Shown: in pieces, positions 40,324 to 48,126 of the stretch | How the letters are laid out: each line of letters begins with the position of its first letter | How positions within the stretch are numbered: position 1 is the stretch's first letter | Assembly: GCA_934591635.1 (NCBI GenBank) | Contig: CAKTPI010000002.1 | Span: 124,001-188,000, forward strand | Source of the DNA: an uncultured Oscillospiraceae bacterium | GTDB lineage: Bacteria > Bacillota > Clostridia > Oscillospirales > Oscillospiraceae | DNA length: 64,000 nt | Direction of reading: 5' to 3' | Made by a program: the position numbers and the translations under genes | Notes under the pieces: generated by a model | What the model saw: the letters and a program-made list of their open reading frames with translations, nothing else | Databases searched by the model: none | Told to the model about the DNA's origin: nothing

Positions 40324-41226
40324 TCAGCCCTTCACAGCGCCCATGGTGATGCCCTTGGTGAAGTATTTCTGGAACACCAGGAACACGATGATGATGGGCA
40401 CGGAGGCCAGGGCGCAGCCTGCCATCAGAAGACCAAAGTCGATGGAGTTTTCGCCCTGCATGGTGGCGATGCCCAAAGAGATGGTCAGGTTCTTGGTGGA
40501 GGTCAGCATAATCAGCTGCATGAAGTAGTCATTCCAGGAGTTGATGAAGGTGAAGATGGCGCAGGCACCGACGCCGGGCTTAATCATGGGGAACATCACA
40601 TCGGTGAAGGTTCGCCACTCACTGGCACCGTCAATGCGGCAGGCTTCGGTCATTTCGGTGGGAATGCCCTCCGCAAACTGCTTCAGCAGGAACACGCCAA
40701 AGGGCCAGCCAACGATGGGGAAGATGACGGCCCAGATGGTGTCGTACAGCTTCAGGGCGGACATTTCCCGCAGCAGCGGGATGAGGATAACCTGCTTGGG
40801 CAGGGCCATGGCGCAGACAATCAGGGTGAAGATAAGGGTTCTGCCGTAGAAGCGCTTCTTCGCCAGGGCATAGCCGGCCATGGCAGCGGTGAGGCAGGTC
40901 AGCAGCATGGACACCACAGCCATGAACACGGTGTTCAGCAGCCAGCGGATGGCAGCCGGGCCGGTGGGACCGGCGATGCCGAACAGCTCGAACAGGGGAG
41001 CGGAGCGCTTGCCCATCAGGTTCTGGTAGTTGTCCAGCACCCACTTGCTGGGAAACCAAACCGGGGTGGAGGAGATGATTTCCTTCTTCACCTTGAAAGA
41101 GCCGGTGATAATCCAGTACAGGGGGAAGGTGAACAGGAGGGCAAAGATGCACACAATGATCCAGGAGGCGATGGAAGCGGCCCGCTTATTGCGTTTTCTT
41201 TTTTCAATGGGATTGGTAGTAGCCAT
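40324..41226 (-). CDS. Carbohydrate ABC transporter permease (MalG-like), sialic acid
   Basis: 300 residues of the CUT1 MalG family, six helices. The EAA loop is RIDGASEWRTFTDVMFPMIKPG (about 200-220; shown to 20 bases of the motif start) where G and the acidic D are conserved. Partner permease ends 14 bases upstream. Its place between a MalF-type permease and the yhcH-nanA genes indicates sialic acid uptake, but substrate is inferred from context. Confidence 0.88.
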   Translation of the reverse strand: MATTNPIEKRKRNKRAASIASWIIVCIFALLFTFPLYWIITGSFKVKKEIISSTPVWFPSKWVLDNYQNLMGKRSAPLFELFGIAGPTGPAAIRWLLNTVFMAVVSMLLTCLTAAMAGYALAKKRFYGRTLIFTLIVCAMALPKQVILIPLLREMSALKLYDTIWAVIFPIVGWPFGVFLLKQFAEGIPTEMTEACRIDGASEWRTFTDVMFPMIKPGVGACAIFTFINSWNDYFMQLIMLTSTKNLTISLGIATMQGENSIDFGLLMAGCALASVPIIIVFLVFQKYFTKGITMGAVKG

Positions 41227-41240
41227 ATTTCGTTCCCTCC

Positions 41241-42149
41241 TTACTTTTCTTTGCCCATGCGGAACTGGACAGCGGAAAGAATTGCAATGATGATTGCCAG
41301 AATTACGCCCATGGCGTTGCCGTAGCCATACCTGTACTGCTTGAAGGCGTTATAATAGATGTAGTACATGATGGTCATGGTGCTGTTCTTGGGGCCGCCG
41401 GAGGTCAACAGCTGAATCAGTGCGAAGCACTGGAAGGAGTTGATGGTGGTAATCACCAGGATATACAGGGTGGTGGGCATCATCTGGGGCCACTTGATGC
41501 GCCAGAAGGCCTGGGTCTCGGTGGCACCGTCCACCTGGGCGGCTTCCACCAGGGACTTGTCCACGTTGTCCAGAGCGGAGACATACAGCACAATGGGCTG
41601 ACCCACGGAGGTGGTCAGCAGAATCAGGATAATGCAGCCCAGGGCATACTTGGGGTCGCCCAGCCAGTTGATGTTCTTATCCAGCAGACCAACGCCCTTG
41701 CCCAGATAGTTGAGGATGCCGTAGTAGTTATTGAACATCCATTTCCAGACCATGGTAACGGCCACGGAGCCGGTGACAACGGGCAGATAGAAAATGCAGC
41801 GGAAAGCGGAGGTGGCGGTTACGTGCATCTTGCTGATGAGGGTTGCAATCCACAGGGAGAAGGCGCAGGTAACAGGCACGGACACCACAACGATAATCAG
41901 GGTGTTCTTCAGTGCCGTCCAGAACACCGGGTCGTTAAACAGATCAACGTAGTTCTGGAAGCCGATAAAGATGTCGTCCCGGTTCATGGTGGCATCGAAG
42001 AAGCTGGTGTAGATGCACATGAACATGGGGTATACCACGAAGCCTACGAAGAACAGCAGGAAAGGAAGCATGAACAGATAACCGGCAATGTTTTCCTGCA
42101 CCACCAGCCGGTGGGTTTTCTTGCTCACGGAAATGGTTTTTTCAGGCAA
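41241..42149 (-). CDS. Carbohydrate ABC transporter permease (MalF-like), sialic acid
   Basis: 302 residues, six membrane helices, CUT1 MalF family. The EAA loop QVDGATETQAFWRIKWPQMM (about 210-230) couples to the ATPase. The ATPase itself is not in this operon; CUT1 systems often use a shared MsmX-like ATPase encoded elsewhere. A 150-base gap with two stem-loops separates it from the binding-protein gene. Confidence 0.88.
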   Translation of the reverse strand: MPEKTISVSKKTHRLVVQENIAGYLFMLPFLLFFVGFVVYPMFMCIYTSFFDATMNRDDIFIGFQNYVDLFNDPVFWTALKNTLIIVVVSVPVTCAFSLWIATLISKMHVTATSAFRCIFYLPVVTGSVAVTMVWKWMFNNYYGILNYLGKGVGLLDKNINWLGDPKYALGCIILILLTTSVGQPIVLYVSALDNVDKSLVEAAQVDGATETQAFWRIKWPQMMPTTLYILVITTINSFQCFALIQLLTSGGPKNSTMTIMYYIYYNAFKQYRYGYGNAMGVILAIIIAILSAVQFRMGKEK

Positions 42150-42182
42150 TGGAGTATCCTCCTCTCGAATTTCGCGTGTTCA

Positions 42183-42233
42183 GGCAACAGGCGGTGCGGC
42201 TGGGCCGCTTTTTCAGCCGCACCGCCTGCTGCC
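42183..42233 (-). repeat. Large stem-loop between binding-protein and permease genes
   Basis: A 20-bp stem with one mismatch (42183-42202 with 42214-42233; arm GGCAACAGGCGGTGCGGCTG) and an 11-base loop. It lies in the untranslated gap between two genes of one operon. There is no U tract, so it is more likely a stabiliser/partial attenuator than a full terminator. Confidence 0.8.
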
Positions 42234-42250
42234 TTGTGGTGGGAATTGGA

Positions 42251-42284
42251 ACGCCCCCTCCCCTTACACAGGGAAGGGGGCGTG
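42251..42284 (-). repeat. Second stem-loop downstream of the binding-protein gene
   Basis: Inverted arms ACGCCCCCTCCCCT (42251-42264) and AGGGAAGGGGGCGT, with a 5-base loop and one mismatch. It lies 19 bases past the binding-protein stop. Together with the next stem-loop it could hold the 3' end of an abundant upstream transcript, so more binding protein is made than permease. Confidence 0.75.
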
Positions 42285-42302
42285 ATTCAACTGGAATGGA
42301 GA

Positions 42303-43559
42303 TTACTGAGCGGAAGCAGCGGCGTTGGCGGCATCCTGAGCGGTGGTCATTTCAGTCAGGATAGCATCCACGGAGCCGTCGGTGTCCATAACACGCTGCA
42401 GCATATTCCACCACTCGGTACGGGCAGTGGTCCAGCCCAGGGTGATCTGGTAGTAGTCACCCATCAGGGGGCTCAGCAGGGAGTACTCAGCAAAGTACTC
42501 GTTGGGAGCGAAGCCTTCCAGGTCACGGACAGGAGCGAAGGAAGTAGCAGTAACAGCCTTGGCGTACTGGTCATTGTCCTGGGTCATAAACTTGATGAAG
42601 GTCTTGGCAGCCTCAATCTTAGCCTCGTCGCCGTTGTTGAACACGCCGAAGCCCCAGATGCCGCCCTGCAGGGAGGGAGTGGAGTCAGAGGGGAAAGCCA
42701 TGGGCAGAACATCGAAGCTCAGAGCGTCGGCATTGTTGACTTCCTGGCTGATGTTCCAGCAGAAGGCCATCTGGAAGGTGCCGTTGACAAAGTTCTGGAT
42801 TTCGTCGCCTGCAACGATGGAGGGGTCGAAGTTGATGCCCTCCTGGTTGTACAGACGGGACAGGCCGGTGGCGTTCTCGGTGGAAGCGTAGGTGTAAGCG
42901 GTGTGCTCAGCGTTGGCATAGGTGCCGCCGCCGACGTTGGTCACCAGAGCGCGGGTGCCCTGGTCGCCGCCCTGGCCGCCGCAGTAGATGCAGCCAACAT
43001 ACTCGTAGCCGGCATCGTAGACAGCCTGAACAGCCTTGAAGAAGTCTTCAACGGAGTTCCAGGTGTGGGTCTCTTCGTTCAGGTACTGCAGGGCATCGGC
43101 CTCGGCGAACACGTCCCGGTTGATGGCCATGCAGTGAGCGATCATGCACACGGGCATCTCGTACACTTCGCCGTTGGCGCTGGTGCAGGAGTCAACAACG
43201 CTGGCGTAGGTGCCTTCGGGAACCAGGTCAGCCAGGTCAACCATCAGACCCTTGGCGCCCCAGTTGGCGATCAGACGCTCGGGGCCTTCCATGATGATGT
43301 CGGGAGCCTGCTTGCCTTCGATGGCGGTGTTCACCTTGTCGTCACCGTTGGTGTAGTCCAGGTATTCCACATTGACCTTGATTTCGGGATGGGCAGCATG
43401 GAAGTCAGCCAGCAGGTCGGAGACGGTGGCCTCGTCCACCCACTTGCCGATGGGGTAGGTCCACAGGGAGATTTCGGTCACATCGTCAGCGCTGGCGGTG
43501 AAAGCACACAGGCTCATTACCATGACAACGGACAGCAGGATTGCAATCAGCTTTTTCAT
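42303..43559 (-). CDS. Extracellular sugar-binding protein of the sialic acid ABC transporter
   Basis: 418 residues, SBP family 1. Signal peptide MKKLIAILLSVVMVMSLCAF ends TASA-D, an AxA-type site; the nearby Cys has no lipobox (SLC, not LxGC), so lipid anchoring is not predicted. The mature part starts DDVTEISLWTYPIG with typical FPSD-loop and an Ala-rich C-terminus. ATG at 43557-43559 has AGGAGG nine bases upstream; the longer frame above it has none. It is first in the transporter operon, behind a sigma-A promoter. The ligand is inferred from neighbours. Confidence 0.87.
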   Translation of the reverse strand: MKKLIAILLSVVMVMSLCAFTASADDVTEISLWTYPIGKWVDEATVSDLLADFHAAHPEIKVNVEYLDYTNGDDKVNTAIEGKQAPDIIMEGPERLIANWGAKGLMVDLADLVPEGTYASVVDSCTSANGEVYEMPVCMIAHCMAINRDVFAEADALQYLNEETHTWNSVEDFFKAVQAVYDAGYEYVGCIYCGGQGGDQGTRALVTNVGGGTYANAEHTAYTYASTENATGLSRLYNQEGINFDPSIVAGDEIQNFVNGTFQMAFCWNISQEVNNADALSFDVLPMAFPSDSTPSLQGGIWGFGVFNNGDEAKIEAAKTFIKFMTQDNDQYAKAVTATSFAPVRDLEGFAPNEYFAEYSLLSPLMGDYYQITLGWTTARTEWWNMLQRVMDTDGSVDAILTEMTTAQDAANAAASAQ

Positions 43560-43621
43560 AAGTATCCTCCTAGATTTGTGTTTGGTGGAAACGCGTAATT
43601 TTGCGCCCCTCACTTGCCTTT

Positions 43622-43650
43622 ATCTTAGCGAAAGTTGATAGGAAAGTCAA
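43622..43650 (-). promoter_or_regulatory. Sigma-A promoter of the transporter operon
   Basis: TTGACT (43650-43645), 17 bases, TAAGAT (43627-43622), on the minus strand. The dyad at 43660-43674 lies immediately upstream. Confidence 0.7.
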
Positions 43651-43659
43651 TGGGAAAAG

Positions 43660-43674
43660 TGAAAAATATTTTCA
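43660..43674 (-). promoter_or_regulatory. Dyad TGAAAA-N3-TTTTCA, candidate RpiR operator
   Basis: A perfect 6-3-6 inverted repeat directly upstream of the -35 of the transporter operon. The core GAAAA-N3-TTTTC recurs at 46019-46031 in the promoter of the kinase operon. The rpiR-family gene lies in the same locus, so it is the likely binder. Confidence 0.65.
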
Positions 43675-43695
43675 AAAAATGGGATTAAAGAAAAA

Positions 43696-43736
43696 TTCCT
43701 ACATGTCGCACAAAAAGGCAGAGCGACATGTAGGAA
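43696..43736 (-). terminator. Terminator after the RpiR regulator
   Basis: A perfect 14-bp stem (43696-43709 with 43723-43736; arm TTCCTACATGTCGC) with a 13-base loop, followed by TTTTTCTTT on the minus strand. It lies about 85 bases past the regulator's stop. A dyad of this length could also be an operator. Confidence 0.7.
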
Positions 43737-43821
43737 GAAAAGCTTTCTTTTTTGTGACTATTCCACAATGCATTTTGCATCACTTGGACGATAAAAAATT
43801 TTACGGTGAAAAAATCGACTT

Positions 43822-44688
43822 TTACAGATGCTTTGCGGCAAGCGCCTGAGCAATGCGGTTGCGGCACTCTTTGGCGTCTTCCATGTTTTTCCGGGTATAC
43901 TCGGAAAACAGAATGTCGATCAGGTACATCTGGGCAATCCTTGCCGGAATGGAGCCGCTTTGCAGGGGATTTTCATTGGCGCCGCATTGCAGCACGAGGT
44001 CTGCCAGCGCTGCCCCGGGGGAGTTGGGGAACCGGGTGACCAGAATCACCTTGGCCCCCCGTTCCTTGGCCGTTTTCAGGGTATCCAGCATGGCCAGAGT
44101 GGAGCCGGAGTAGGAAAAGAAGAGCACAGCGGCGGTGGAGTCCATCATAGCGGCAGCCATCGCCTGCATGTGGGAATCACTCACCGGCCGGAACTTGCTG
44201 CTGATGGTGGAAAACAGGTGGGCAGCCTCGGCGGCGATCAGCATGGAGCCGCCCTGGCCCATGCAGTAGACGCTGCTGCTTGCCCGCAGCAGCTCCGCCG
44301 CCTGGGCGACCGCCTCCAGGCTCAGCACCTCCCGGGTCTGGGTCATGGCGGTGGTGTTGGCACTGAGCAGCTTCTGACTGATGGCCTCCAGACTGTCTGC
44401 CGGAGAGATCTCACCGGAGAGCGGATTGTCCTCCAGATGACCGACGGCCGCATTGGCCAGTGCCAGCTTGAAATCCGGATAACCTTTGTAGCCGAGCCTC
44501 CGGCAGAAGCGGGAAACGGTTGCATCTGCAACGGAACAGGCACTGGCAAGCTCTGAGATGGACATCCGGGAGATGCTGTGCTGGGCAGAGAGAATGTAGT
44601 CCGCCAGCTTCTTCTCTGATGCGGTAAAGCTATAATACTCCGCCCCAATGTGGACGAATACGCTTTGCTGGGTATCCACGGCAATCAC
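43822..44688 (-). CDS. RpiR/MurR-family transcriptional regulator
   Basis: 288 residues. The N-terminal helix-turn-helix is MSISELASACSVADATVSRF (about 42-61), with CRRLGYKGYPDFKLAL next. The C-terminal SIS sugar-phosphate domain (about 120-270) includes SVYCMGQGGSMLIAAEAAHL and FFSYSGSTLAMLDTL. RpiR-type regulators often sense amino-sugar phosphates. It sits 25 bases after the AGE epimerase gene, in the same orientation, and next to nanA-transporter genes, so it probably controls the sialic acid locus in response to an amino-sugar phosphate such as ManNAc-6-P or GlcNAc-6-P (inference). Confidence 0.88.
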   Translation of the reverse strand: MIAVDTQQSVFVHIGAEYYSFTASEKKLADYILSAQHSISRMSISELASACSVADATVSRFCRRLGYKGYPDFKLALANAAVGHLEDNPLSGEISPADSLEAISQKLLSANTTAMTQTREVLSLEAVAQAAELLRASSSVYCMGQGGSMLIAAEAAHLFSTISSKFRPVSDSHMQAMAAAMMDSTAAVLFFSYSGSTLAMLDTLKTAKERGAKVILVTRFPNSPGAALADLVLQCGANENPLQSGSIPARIAQMYLIDILFSEYTRKNMEDAKECRNRIAQALAAKHL

Positions 44689-44712
44689 CTCCTTGGGTGG
44701 GATGGAAAATGG

Positions 44713-45915
44713 TTACTTGCTGAGCAGTTCCCCCAGCATGAGGTCGGTCTTGATCAGCATTCTGGGCAGATGGAAGGGACCCTTGAAGGTGGAACCCTTG
44801 GTGCTGGGCATGGTGGGCAGACCGTCCCGGCGCAGATAACCGTACCACTCGCCGTGCTCCGGATCGGAGAAGTGGGCCTTGCAGTAGTCCAGCGTCTTAA
44901 AGTACCAGTCCAGGTATTCCTGCTTGCCGGTGTCCCGGTAGAGCATCAGGGAGGAAATCAGAATCTCATCGTGGGGCCACCACAGCTTCATGTCGTGCTC
45001 ATAGGCCTCGGGAGGATTGCCCAGGGCATCGATGAAGTACAGCAGGCCGCCGTATTCCTTGTCCCAACCGGCGTTGATGGCCCAGTTGAAGATCTGCTCG
45101 GCTTTGGCAACCAGCTCCTTGTCGCCGGTGCGCTTTGCGTGCTCCAGCATGAACCACACGCCCTCGATGTCATGACCGGGGTTCACAATGCGGCCGTCGG
45201 TGTAGCCCAGGTTTGCCTCGCCGTTGGGGCCTACATTTTCCAGAATGCAGTGCAGCTCGGGGTGGTAGTTATACTTGAAGATTTCGTCCACGCAGCCCTG
45301 GGCCCGCTGCTCGTACAGTGCCTTCTTTTCCTCGTCCACCCGCATCATCACGGTGAGCACGTTCAGGAAAATCATGGGCAGGCCGAAGGAGCGGCCGCTT
45401 CTGGTTTCGGGGATGGTCTTGGGGCCGAGGCCGGTGGGGTCGGGCATGCCGTGCCACAGGTTCCAGTACATTTCGCAGGCCTTTCTTGCCCGCTCCAGGC
45501 ATTCCTTGTCACCGGTGACCCCATAGTACTCGGCATTGGCCAGGGCATAGAAGGCCTCGGAGTAGAAGTAGCGGCGCTGCCGCAGGGGCTTGCCGTCAAA
45601 TGTAACTGTGAAATACATCCGGTCGCCGGCCTGCCGGTTGATGCAGTATTTTTCCATGAAATCCAGGCAGCTCTTGGAGGCATCCAGCCATTCCTGCTTC
45701 GCACCGTAAACGTGGCACAGGTAAGCAAAAATCCAGCCGCACCGGCCCTGCATCCACACGCTCTTGTCGGTGGAGTAGATTTTGCCATAGCGATCCAGGC
45801 AGGTATACACACCGCCGTATTCGTGATCCATGCCGTTTTTCAGCCAGAAGCTGACGCAGCGCTCCAGCTCCTGCTCCGTCCAAGTCTTGGCCTGCTGCAA
45901 TTGCTCTTTGTTCAT
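44713..45915 (-). CDS. AGE-family epimerase (N-acylglucosamine 2-epimerase)
   Basis: 400-residue (alpha/alpha)6-barrel AGE protein, starting MNKEQLQQAKTWTEQELERC. Conserved signatures are GGVYTCLDRYG near 33, SVWMQGRCGWIFAYL (about 52-66) and NPGHDIEGVWFMLEHA near 243-258, which holds the catalytic His region, then KLWWPHDEILI. It probably converts ManNAc to GlcNAc, the Bacteroides-style alternative to NanK/NanE. The ATG (45913-45915) has AAAGGAGG about seven bases upstream. The gene is transcribed divergently from the ROK kinase. Confidence 0.85.
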   Translation of the reverse strand: MNKEQLQQAKTWTEQELERCVSFWLKNGMDHEYGGVYTCLDRYGKIYSTDKSVWMQGRCGWIFAYLCHVYGAKQEWLDASKSCLDFMEKYCINRQAGDRMYFTVTFDGKPLRQRRYFYSEAFYALANAEYYGVTGDKECLERARKACEMYWNLWHGMPDPTGLGPKTIPETRSGRSFGLPMIFLNVLTVMMRVDEEKKALYEQRAQGCVDEIFKYNYHPELHCILENVGPNGEANLGYTDGRIVNPGHDIEGVWFMLEHAKRTGDKELVAKAEQIFNWAINAGWDKEYGGLLYFIDALGNPPEAYEHDMKLWWPHDEILISSLMLYRDTGKQEYLDWYFKTLDYCKAHFSDPEHGEWYGYLRRDGLPTMPSTKGSTFKGPFHLPRMLIKTDLMLGELLSK

Positions 45916-45962
45916 ATTGTTCCTCCTTTGAAAATTTAAGGGGCAAATTCTTATCAATTTCA

Positions 45963-45991
45963 ATAGTAGCATTATCCGATTCATTTTTCAA
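45963..45991 (-). promoter_or_regulatory. Promoter of the AGE epimerase-rpiR operon
   Basis: TTGAAA (45991-45986), 17 bases, TACTAT (45968-45963) on the minus strand, with TGC giving an extended -10. Confidence 0.65.
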
Positions 45992-46012
45992 GTAGAATTT
46001 TCAAGAAACCTA

Positions 46013-46041
46013 GTGACAGAAAAAGATTTTCATGCTACAAT
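46013..46041 (+). promoter_or_regulatory. Promoter of the kinase operon with an internal dyad
   Basis: GTGACA at 46013-46018, 17 bases, TACAAT at 46036-46041, with an upstream TG that makes an extended -10. The dyad GAAAA-N3-TTTTC (46019-46031) fills the spacer, so a bound regulator would block RNA polymerase. Confidence 0.65.
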
Positions 46042-46080
46042 GCACTTATCTCCTATATTAACGAAAGAGGTGCGCCATTT

Positions 46081-47460
46081 ATGAAATTTCTTGGAATAGA
46101 TGTCAATATTCAGAACAGTCCAGAACTGGATCCGGAATTCATCCCGCTGCATCTGTTCAATAAGGCCTTCCTGGCAAACGCAAAGAAGCCGGTGTCCATT
46201 GCGGTGGAGCGGGCCAAGGGGGAAATGGCCTGCTGCCACACCTACATCCACGGAACCGAGGAGATGCGGGAGGCTGACTGCTTCTACATTGACCGGCTGG
46301 TGAAGTTCCTGCTTTGGATGAAGGGTGGCTTCCGCATTTACGTCAGCGGCGACAAGCTGATCTATGACTACCTGTGCAGCATCTACTGCAAGGGCGGCAA
46401 GCAGGAATTCGATTGGGACTACATGGCAAACGTCTTTGAGCATCCTTTCGAAATTTTGCTGGTGGATCAGGTGCCGGAGAGCAAGGATGCCCCCCAGAAG
46501 ATCGGTGGCCATTTCGAGGGCTGCCGCATCGGCTTTGATGCCGGCGGTTCGGATCGGAAGGTTTCTGCTGTCATTGACGGAGAGACGGTTTATTCCGAAG
46601 AGGTGGTCTGGTTCCCCAAGACCAATGCGGACCCGGACTACCACTATGACGGCATCGTGTCTGCCCTGAAATCCGCAGCGGCCCATATGCCCCGGGTGGA
46701 TGCAGTGGGCGTGTCCTCTGCCGGTGTGTTTATCAATAACCGTACCATGAACGCCTCCCTGTTCCTGAAGGTGCCGAAGGAGCTGTACGACAAGAAGGTA
46801 AAGGATATCTACATCCGCGCCATTACCGACACCTTTGGGGATGTCCCCTACAGTGTGGTCAATGACGGCGATGTGTCCGCCCTGGCCGGTGCCATCAGCC
46901 TGGAGAAGAACAACATGCTGGGCATTGCAATGGGCACCAGCGAGGCCGTAGGCTATGTAGACGGCAACGGCTGTATCACCGGATGGCTCAATGAGCTGGC
47001 CTTCTGCCCGGTGGACGCTTCTCCCAAGGCTATGCGGGACGAGTGGTCCGGCGATATCGGCGTGGGCTGCAAGTATTTCTCCCAGGATGCCGTGATCAAG
47101 CTGGCTCCCGCCGCCGGAATCGAGCTGGAGGAGAATCTTTCTCCCGCCGAAAAGCTGAAAAAGGTGCAGGCACTCATGGAGCAGGGGGACGAGCGGGCGG
47201 CTGCCATCTACCGCAGCATCGGCACCTACCTTGCCCACAGCTTTGCATTGTATCATGATTTCTATGGCTTCCGCTATGTGCTGCTGCTGGGCCGTGTGAT
47301 GTCCGGCAAGGGCGGAGACCTGCTGCTGGAGACCTACAAGCAGGTGATGGCACGGGAGTATCCGGAGCTTGACGCGGAAATTACTGCATGTCTGCCGGAT
47401 GAAAAATTCCGCCGGGTGGGACAGTCTGCCATTGCGGCCTCCCTTCCGGAGATGAAATAA
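46081..47460 (+). CDS. ROK-family kinase with extra N-terminal domain, probable GlcNAc/ManNAc kinase
   Basis: 459 residues, well over the usual 300 for ROK kinases. Residues about 148-459 form an actin-like ATPase: GFDAGGSDRKVSAVIDG (phosphate-1), AVGVSSAGVFI (about 206), NDGDVSALAGA with the catalytic Asp (about 260) and GIAMGTSEAVGYVD (about 280, phosphate-2). The ROK zinc motif (CxCGxxGC) is absent. The N-terminal 145 residues are unrecognised. In the locus it would phosphorylate GlcNAc or ManNAc. RBS is modest; the ATG follows a promoter with an operator. It leads an operon with SGNH, DUF624 and nagA. Confidence 0.7.
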   Translation: MKFLGIDVNIQNSPELDPEFIPLHLFNKAFLANAKKPVSIAVERAKGEMACCHTYIHGTEEMREADCFYIDRLVKFLLWMKGGFRIYVSGDKLIYDYLCSIYCKGGKQEFDWDYMANVFEHPFEILLVDQVPESKDAPQKIGGHFEGCRIGFDAGGSDRKVSAVIDGETVYSEEVVWFPKTNADPDYHYDGIVSALKSAAAHMPRVDAVGVSSAGVFINNRTMNASLFLKVPKELYDKKVKDIYIRAITDTFGDVPYSVVNDGDVSALAGAISLEKNNMLGIAMGTSEAVGYVDGNGCITGWLNELAFCPVDASPKAMRDEWSGDIGVGCKYFSQDAVIKLAPAAGIELEENLSPAEKLKKVQALMEQGDERAAAIYRSIGTYLAHSFALYHDFYGFRYVLLLGRVMSGKGGDLLLETYKQVMAREYPELDAEITACLPDEKFRRVGQSAIAASLPEMK

Positions 47461-47472
47461 GGGGAAAAAGAA

Positions 47473-48126
47473 ATGAAAAAGCATATTGTTTGTTTCGGCG
47501 ATTCTAATACCCATGGTTACTGCGCGGATCCCAGTGACACCGTCACCGGCGGAGACCGGTTTGACGAAACCGAGCGCTGGACCTGCCTGCTGCAAAAGAA
47601 GCTGGGGGATGACTATCTGGTGCTTGAGGAGGGCCTGTCCGGCCGTACCACAGTATTCCCGGATGCCCTCCACGAGAGCATGGACGGGCTGAGCGTGATC
47701 TACTCCACCCTCATGAGCCATGAGCCGGTGGATCTGCTGGTTGTTATGCTTGGCACCAATGATACCAAGGAGCGCCTGGGGGTCAATGCGGCCTGCATTG
47801 CCATCGGCATGGAACGGCTGGTGCGCAAGGCTCAGAGCGTGATGTGCTGGAAAGACGGCAAGCCCAATGTCTTGATCGTCTGCCCGCCTCATATTCTCAA
47901 GGAGATGTATGAGAATCCCTGCGGTGTGCCCATGGGAAATGGCTGCATCGAAAAGTCGCAGGAGCTGGCCGGTTATCTGCGGGAAACTGCCAAGAATCTG
48001 GGCGCTGCTTTCCTGGATGCCCAGGAATTTGCGGAGTTTAACCGGGTGGACGGCATGCATCTGACTGCCAAGGGTCACCGCTGTCTGGCGGACAAGCTGG
48101 CGGAAGTGATCCCGGGGCTGCTGTAA
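47473..48126 (+). CDS. SGNH/GDSL-family esterase, possibly a sialic acid O-acetylesterase
   Basis: 217-residue SGNH hydrolase with all four blocks: GDSNTHG (block I, Ser10), GLSGRTT (block II, Gly), GTNDTKERLG (block III, Asn) and DGMHLTAKGH (block V, Asp and His). No signal peptide, so cytoplasmic. In this locus it may remove acetyl groups from sialic acids or amino sugars before catabolism; that role is inferred from place only. It starts 13 bases after the kinase. Confidence 0.85.
   Translation: MKKHIVCFGDSNTHGYCADPSDTVTGGDRFDETERWTCLLQKKLGDDYLVLEEGLSGRTTVFPDALHESMDGLSVIYSTLMSHEPVDLLVVMLGTNDTKERLGVNAACIAIGMERLVRKAQSVMCWKDGKPNVLIVCPPHILKEMYENPCGVPMGNGCIEKSQELAGYLRETAKNLGAAFLDAQEFAEFNRVDGMHLTAKGHRCLADKLAEVIPGLL

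Noticed and set aside
41823..43598. 591-codon plus-strand frame
   Set aside because: Antisense shadow of the permease and binding protein; no motifs and no ribosome site.
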